From JACKHO01 sp041398745 (GTDB lineage Bacteria > Planctomycetota > Planctomycetia > Planctomycetales > Planctomycetaceae), in assembly GCA_041398745.1 (NCBI GenBank), contig JAWKUB010000006.1, forward strand, positions 620,001 through 684,000: 64,000 nucleotides of DNA, read 5' to 3'. This document shows, piece by piece, positions 58,929 to 64,000 of the stretch (the first letter of the stretch is position 1; the number at the start of each line of letters is the position of its first letter). The notes beneath the pieces were generated by a model. That model did no database searches and was not told the origin of the DNA. It was given only the letters and a program-made list of their open reading frames with translations. The position numbers and the translations under genes were made by a program.

Positions 58929-61900
58929 CTAGTCCTCAATGCCTTCCTGGGCCGATGCATTCCTCAATGAATTCCATTTCATTTCAGCTTCAGTCAGTCG
59001 TGAGCGAACCTCATCATTGTCGGGGAGGAGTTGGACCAGACGTTTCAAATGAAACTGCGCAGCGAACCAGTCTTTATTCGCTTCGGCTATCCTAGCCTGC
59101 TCCTGGTGCCAGTGAATCGACCAGACCGAGTGTCGCGTTGCATTCTCACTCCAGAGCACCTGTCTCGCATCATGTTCGAATCGGATCAATTCGATATTGC
59201 TTCCAGAAGGAATTGCCAGCAACGCATCGGCGGCAGGCGAGGTGGGACGTTTCTCCATGCGAAATGTACCTTTGATTGGAATTCCGCGCTCCAAGTCCCA
59301 TGCGACGATTCCATGTGAATATTTACCTAGCGCAAGGAGTTGGCGATCACCATTGACGAATTGCAATCTCTGCACGTACTTGTCAGCCCCAGTTAACGCC
59401 CAGACCTCTTCGCCGCTCTCAGTATCCCAAACTTTCACCGAGTCGGACCAACCGCCACTCGCAGCCATCTTCCCATCAGAACTGAAGGTTACGGTCGCGA
59501 CCCTACGCTTGTGGCCTCCGAATGTAAGCAGTGTTTCACCGGTACCCGCATCCCATAGTTGTACCGTCTTGTCGTAGTAACCGGCACTCGCTACCAACTT
59601 CCCATTCGGGCTGAAGGTCACACATTTGACGTCGTCCTGGTGTTGCTCATAAATCACCTCGGGACGAAGATTCTGGGTGTTCCAGACAATTGCAGTTTTG
59701 TCATCGCTACCCGATACGAGACGACTGCCATCGGGACTTATCTCTAGGCTGGTTAAATTTTTGCGGTGTCCTTGCAGGTGGGCAACGCTTTCGTACTGCA
59801 TTGCATCCCAAATTCTTATGGTGCCGTCGGATTGGCCACCGATCAATCGATTTCCGTCAGGACTAAAGGCCAGGCTCTCGATTACATTCCTGGAAGTAAG
59901 GTCGAGCAACTCATCGCCTGTTTCGGCGTCCCACAATTTAAGCGAATCGCCAACCGCAGCGAAGCGACGGCCATCTGGACTGAAACTCACGGCCCGAAAC
60001 CATGGCTCTTTGTGCGAAACATGCTCTTCTCCACTGTTCATGTCCCAGACTCTCACCTCGCTTCTAATACGATCCGTCTCGTCAGTGAAGATATTGACAC
60101 TTACCAAACGGTCACCATTTGGACTGAAACTCACGCTTTCGAATGTGCCATCAGCATCAATCGACTTCAGTTCCTCGCCTGAATCACGGTTCCAGATTTT
60201 CAGAGTCTTATCAGCACTTCCGCTCACGATTCGAGTGCCGTCGGGGCTTACATCAACGCACTCGATGTGATTGGAGTGCCCAGCCAGTGTTTGGAGTTCT
60301 TCTCCCGTGTTGCCATCCCATACTTTCAGGGTCTTGTCTGTGCTTCCGCTCACGATAAGGCGGCCATTGAGGCTGACTGCCAAACAAGTCACCCAACCAT
60401 CGTGACCTTTCAGGGAACGGATTGCTTTGCCGCTAGTCACATCCCAAACCTTGATCGTTCCGTCCCAGCTTCCGCTAACCAATCGTTGATTGTCAGGACC
60501 AAATACCAAGGCTGTAATTGGAGATTCATGTCCTTGCAGTTTGCCCAGCTCTTGGCCCGCGAAATTCCATAATTTGATTTGCGTTGACTGTCCGGGTATG
60601 CGGGAATTATCGCCGCTGGCGAACATCTCTCCGTTAGGTGCTACGGCAACAGCACTCACCGTTTTATTGTGAGCGGGAAATGCGAAGGAGCCTTCGTCAG
60701 CTTTCATGTCCCAAAGTTTTACTGTTTTGTCAAAACTTGAACTTGCCAAATACTGACCATCGGGACTAAAGGCGAGTCCGCTGATTAGATCGAGATGTCC
60801 CCTCAGCTTACGAATTCTCTGTCCAGTGGCAGCGTCCCAAACTTGAATCGCACCGAGGTTTCTCCCTCCAGAGTTTCTCCCTCCCCCTGCGACAAGCTTG
60901 GTTCCGTCAGGACTAAATGCCAAAGAGGTGATTTCACCCACTTCACCTGCAACTGTGAACAGTTTTTCCCCTGATATGCTCCATTTTGTGACCTGATCAT
61001 CTCCTGCCGCAGCGAAGGTTTTGCCACTAGGGTGGAAGACGACCGCATCTGCGCCGTGGAACTCAGGAATGACTATTAATGACACTTCTTGGGTTTCGAT
61101 GTCCCACAACACAATCGTACCGGGTGACACGAGGGTGTCTCTGCCTACTAAAAGGAAACGCCCATCGGGACTGTATGCTATTCCGGTTACTTCACCACTG
61201 GTATACTCAGGTCCCAGATTTGTATATGCGGTATTCTCTGTATCACAGAGCATCACATTACCGGAACTGAACCGCCCATCTCCCACTGCAATCTGTTTGC
61301 CATCGGGACTTACTGCAAGTGATTGGACATTGCTCAAGGTCTCCCTGATTGATCGTTGAACTGTACCAGTCTCCAAATCCCACACCTTGATAGTGTCATC
61401 GGAACTGCCACTGATGATTGAATTGCCATCGGGTGTAAATGCCAGGCAATTGACAGCATCGGTATGCCCGTGTAGAGCTGCGACTTGCCTTCCAGTATGA
61501 ACGTCCCACACTCGAATAACACCGCCTTGTTCGAATTTGGACTCCCCATCGCCGCTCGCAATGAGCTCTCCGGTTGGACTAAATGCAACACACCGTACAT
61601 GTTGACCGTGTCCTCGCAGGGTCAGTGGAGTTCCTTCGGCAAGGCGACGGAGGTAATTCGTCTCCCAACCATGCGACTCTCGGGAAATCTCTTCCAACAC
61701 CTGTATGGCCTTCAGATTTCGGCCTGACTCAACATTGGCCACAACTTGATTGACACGGGCCAAATGCAGTTTCTTCAAGGTCTCTTCGCGGCTAGCCTCC
61801 AAGGCAGAATGAGCTGCAAGTGCTTCGTTCGATTTTGATTCGGCAAGATTACGAGCCACTCGTTCCTTTGTAAGAAGTTCTGACTTCTCACCAGCAAGAT

Positions 61901-63242
61901 CATCAGCTCGCTTCTTTTCGCCGAGAGCCCAGACCATCCCCCAGCTTGTGCCAATGATTCCCGCAATCAATACTGCAAGCATGATTGACGCAGCAATGAC
62001 TGGACCGCGATGACGCTTTACGAATTTTCGGCATCTGTAAATGAAAGAAGGTGCTTGGGCTTCGACTGGGACGTCGTCGAGGTAACGCTGTACGTCGCGT
62101 GACAAATCGAGCGGGGAAGAGTAGCGGCGACCTCGTTCGTTGGCAGTGGCCTTCATCAGAATGGCGTCCAAGTCACCCTGGAGCACATTGATGAGCGTGT
62201 CTGAGTCAATTCCGCAGGCGGCGGCTATGTGCTTCGAATGCAATCCGGACTTGCGGAGCAGTTCGCTGCCGCGTGGGGTGTCCTGATCGCGTATTTGCTT
62301 CAGCACGTCTCCGAGGGCCTGGGAATTCAGCACCTCTTCCGAAAGTGGAGTTTGACCTGTCAACAGTTTGTAGAGCAGGATCCCCAGTGAATAGACATCA
62401 GACCGGGTGTCGACAGACAGTGCATTCATTTCTGTCTGTTCTGGGCTCATGTACAAGAACGTACCGAGGACCTGACCGAATTCCGTGTAGCATGTTTTGT
62501 CGGTTAAGTCGGCCTGGAGAGCTTTAGCAATTCCGAAATCGATGACTTTGACAACCGGCTTGCCCTCAATCTCCGAGACAAGCACATTGCTCGGTTTAAT
62601 GTCACGGTGAATGATTCCCTTTATATGTGCATGCTGGATTGCGTCACAAACCTGCTGGAACAACTTGAGTCTATCGGGAACCGTCAGCTTACGTGCATCG
62701 CAGTATTCCGTGATTGACATTCCCTGAACAAGTTCCATGACGAAGTACGGCTCGCCTCGTTCCGTCTCGCCGGCATCATAGATCTGCGCGATATTCGGAT
62801 GGTCCATCATCGCAAGAGCCTGGCGTTCGGCTTCGAACCTCGCGATCACTGACTTGCCTCGAAACCCAACGTGCATCAGTTTCAGTGCAACCCGACGTTT
62901 AATCGGTTCGCTCTGCTGGGCCATCCAGACGGTCCCCATCCCGCCTTCACCAATTCGCTGTAGCAATTTGTAGCGACCAATAAGCGGGGATTTTTCCAGC
63001 AGGGGTGGTGCAGGCTCGTCTGATTGCTGCCCCGGTTCCACTTGAACATCGTGAGGCACGAGCAGCTCCTGCATGCGACGGAGTTTGTCAAACTGTTCCT
63101 TCAGCTGTGGAAGCAGTTTGGGATCCTGGCAGAGATCCTCTGGCTGCAGACTTTGTCCACGCTCGAACGCTTCCTCCAACTGGTCCAACCAGTCGTCGAG
63201 TTGATTTGATTCGGGAGCGTTGTGGGGATTCTCGCTGACCAT
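58929..63242 (-). CDS. Serine/threonine protein kinase with WD40 propellers
   Basis: 1437 residues. The Hanks-type kinase domain (about 90-370) is complete: glycine loop GEGGMG (98-103), Lys121 in ALKLM, HRDIKPSN (Asp214) and DFG (235-237), with YMSPEQ in the activation segment. A transmembrane helix (about 414-436, VIAASIMLAVLIAGIIG) and a coiled-coil stretch lead to a long array of WD40 repeats (about 540-1370; repeated LAFSPDG...LASGS-DDTIKVWD), enough for two propellers. Such kinase-WD40 fusions are a hallmark of planctomycetes. The kinase would be cytoplasmic and the propellers extracytoplasmic. Partners unknown. Intact. Confidence 0.92.
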   Translation of the reverse strand: MVSENPHNAPESNQLDDWLDQLEEAFERGQSLQPEDLCQDPKLLPQLKEQFDKLRRMQELLVPHDVQVEPGQQSDEPAPPLLEKSPLIGRYKLLQRIGEGGMGTVWMAQQSEPIKRRVALKLMHVGFRGKSVIARFEAERQALAMMDHPNIAQIYDAGETERGEPYFVMELVQGMSITEYCDARKLTVPDRLKLFQQVCDAIQHAHIKGIIHRDIKPSNVLVSEIEGKPVVKVIDFGIAKALQADLTDKTCYTEFGQVLGTFLYMSPEQTEMNALSVDTRSDVYSLGILLYKLLTGQTPLSEEVLNSQALGDVLKQIRDQDTPRGSELLRKSGLHSKHIAAACGIDSDTLINVLQGDLDAILMKATANERGRRYSSPLDLSRDVQRYLDDVPVEAQAPSFIYRCRKFVKRHRGPVIAASIMLAVLIAGIIGTSWGMVWALGEKKRADDLAGEKSELLTKERVARNLAESKSNEALAAHSALEASREETLKKLHLARVNQVVANVESGRNLKAIQVLEEISRESHGWETNYLRRLAEGTPLTLRGHGQHVRCVAFSPTGELIASGDGESKFEQGGVIRVWDVHTGRQVAALHGHTDAVNCLAFTPDGNSIISGSSDDTIKVWDLETGTVQRSIRETLSNVQSLAVSPDGKQIAVGDGRFSSGNVMLCDTENTAYTNLGPEYTSGEVTGIAYSPDGRFLLVGRDTLVSPGTIVLWDIETQEVSLIVIPEFHGADAVVFHPSGKTFAAAGDDQVTKWSISGEKLFTVAGEVGEITSLAFSPDGTKLVAGGGRNSGGRNLGAIQVWDAATGQRIRKLRGHLDLISGLAFSPDGQYLASSSFDKTVKLWDMKADEGSFAFPAHNKTVSAVAVAPNGEMFASGDNSRIPGQSTQIKLWNFAGQELGKLQGHESPITALVFGPDNQRLVSGSWDGTIKVWDVTSGKAIRSLKGHDGWVTCLAVSLNGRLIVSGSTDKTLKVWDGNTGEELQTLAGHSNHIECVDVSPDGTRIVSGSADKTLKIWNRDSGEELKSIDADGTFESVSFSPNGDRLVSVNIFTDETDRIRSEVRVWDMNSGEEHVSHKEPWFRAVSFSPDGRRFAAVGDSLKLWDAETGDELLDLTSRNVIESLAFSPDGNRLIGGQSDGTIRIWDAMQYESVAHLQGHRKNLTSLEISPDGSRLVSGSDDKTAIVWNTQNLRPEVIYEQHQDDVKCVTFSPNGKLVASAGYYDKTVQLWDAGTGETLLTFGGHKRRVATVTFSSDGKMAASGGWSDSVKVWDTESGEEVWALTGADKYVQRLQFVNGDRQLLALGKYSHGIVAWDLERGIPIKGTFRMEKRPTSPAADALLAIPSGSNIELIRFEHDARQVLWSENATRHSVWSIHWHQEQARIAEANKDWFAAQFHLKRLVQLLPDNDEVRSRLTEAEMKWNSLRNASAQEGIED

Positions 63243-63783
63243 TCAGTTGCTGACTTTTCCAGAGAGTTACCAGTCGAATTCACTGTGGCCGCTGCAGACA
63301 ATGCTGTTCAAAAGCTCTCATGAATACAATTGTCTTCAACTCGAAATTCAACGGCCATCAACACAAACATGGTCGAAGCTGACTTCCTGAACCGGAATAC
63401 AGGTGACCGATTCTGACAGACGTTGTGCCGCATGTTGACTCGACTGACAGGTGATAGTCCCAGGAAGTCGGCTGGGAATCATTCGGTTTCGGGAAACACG
63501 ACGGATGTATGCCTGCTGGGCCTGCATTTAAAGGGCGAACACAATCGCGAAGTTGATGATACTTACCATGGCCAATTCTCCAAGTCGTAATGAGGAAGAG
63601 TTCTAAGGAAATGCCAAGTGATTCCCTCTGTTTAACCAAGCGAGAGCAGGTGCACTGAGGGGGCAATGGAATTTCACTTTTTCTAGAAGAACGGAATTGC
63701 ATCGCCATTCTGCTCAGCTGAGTTCCTTTAGGTATGAATACGCATCCACTCAAAGAAACAGACGGTACTGTGGAATCAGCAAT
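63243..63783. other. Intergenic region, nothing supported
   Basis: About 540 bp between the kinase start and a small membrane gene. The only long frame (63358-63753, minus) has no ribosome site, motif or plausible composition. The promoter of the kinase gene presumably lies at 63250-63350 but I could not define its boxes. Confidence 0.4.
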
Positions 63784-63996
63784 TCAGGATTGCTTCAGTT
63801 TCGGTAGTGAGGCGACGCTGGAAGCAATGAGAGTAAGCAGCAACAGTGTCCAGACGACAACACCAATCAGCAGAAAGAACTGAGGGCCACCATTTTGAAT
63901 GTTCACGAGGCCTCGGTCGATGTGATTAATCCACAGCCGATACGTTCCGCCCATGTCAGTCATCAGTGCGAACAGTTCGACCAACCACATGACCAT
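63784..63996 (-). CDS. Small membrane protein, possibly truncated by the window edge
   Basis: 70 residues from the ATG at 63996. The second half is a transmembrane helix (FFLLIGVVVWTLLLLTLIAS) ending LPKLKQS. Only four bases precede the start in this window, so the true start may lie outside. No family recognised. Confidence 0.5.
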   Translation of the reverse strand: MVMWLVELFALMTDMGGTYRLWINHIDRGLVNIQNGGPQFFLLIGVVVWTLLLLTLIASSVASLPKLKQS

Positions 63997-64000
63997 TATT

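Noticed and set aside
61440..61465. A palindrome copy outside the prophage (GGCAATTGACAGC)
   Set aside because: It matches only about 12 bases, is not palindromic, and is explained by WD40 codons for AVNCLA.
59031..62527. Several plus-strand frames of 60-197 codons
   Set aside because: All are antisense to the kinase-WD40 gene, whose repeats and kinase motifs are unambiguous.
63358..63753. 131-residue minus-strand frame
   Set aside because: No ribosome site, no motif, low-quality composition; treated as intergenic.

Overview
The window suggests a chromosome of a Planctomycetota (Planctomycetaceae-like) bacterium. This is inferred from gene families, not from a search. The pointers are a large secreted beta-propeller/HEAT/cytochrome c protein of the PVC 'membrane-bound dehydrogenase' type, a Ser/Thr kinase fused to a long WD40 array, a DUF1580-like small DNA-binding protein, and an FtsL/FtsI-like pair.

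Layout. 1-6.9 kb is ordinary chromosome with intact genes: a LysM protein (open at the left edge), FtsL-like, FtsI/PBP, the PVC dehydrogenase and a small secreted protein. 7.0-10.24 kb is an insertion-sequence graveyard. A MaoC-type dehydratase is cut by an IS3 fragment, followed by IS1182-like and ISAs1-like fragments and an ISKra4-like element with readable inverted repeats and an 11-bp target duplication. At 10.33 kb lies tRNA-Pro(GGG). The last 46 bp of the tRNA locus recur exactly at 48.14-48.18 kb and bracket a ~37.8-kb integrated element. The element has a tyrosine integrase beside the right repeat and repeated GTATCCAATT sites at both ends.

The element is an HK97-type tailed prophage read mostly on the minus strand: integrase, DUF542 protein, HNH endonuclease, IS3, terminase small subunit, an accessory block (DUF262 protein, DUF3883 protein, one unresolved gene), terminase large subunit, pentapeptide-repeat protein, portal, protease, capsid, connectors, tail tube, chaperones, tape measure, tail-tip proteins, then a ParB-like/cytosine-5 methyltransferase pair and small genes. 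A plus-strand block at 41.7-44.5 kb carries an ATPase with an Asp/Phe-rich tail and two intact genes, one of them an HTH-transmembrane protein. Most genes between 7 and 42.8 kb are interrupted by single-base shifts although the translated segments stay recognisable. This is either unusual decay or local sequence error, so their coordinates are approximate.

48.3-56.7 kb looks like a second element abutting the first at the same tRNA-derived repeat. It has an intact integrase, a DUF1580-like protein, a winged-helix replication-type protein, a broken TOPRIM primase and, as probable cargo, a 1420-residue STAND NTPase with an N-terminal Cap4/DUF4297-like nuclease domain, a candidate Avs-type antiviral sensor. 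57-64 kb returns to chromosomal genes: secreted small proteins and the WD40 kinase.

The most distinctive patterns are a dispersed 18-bp palindrome (ACCTGTCAATTGACAGGT and variants, eight copies) seen only inside the prophage, the accessory block between the terminase subunits, and the STAND nuclease next door.
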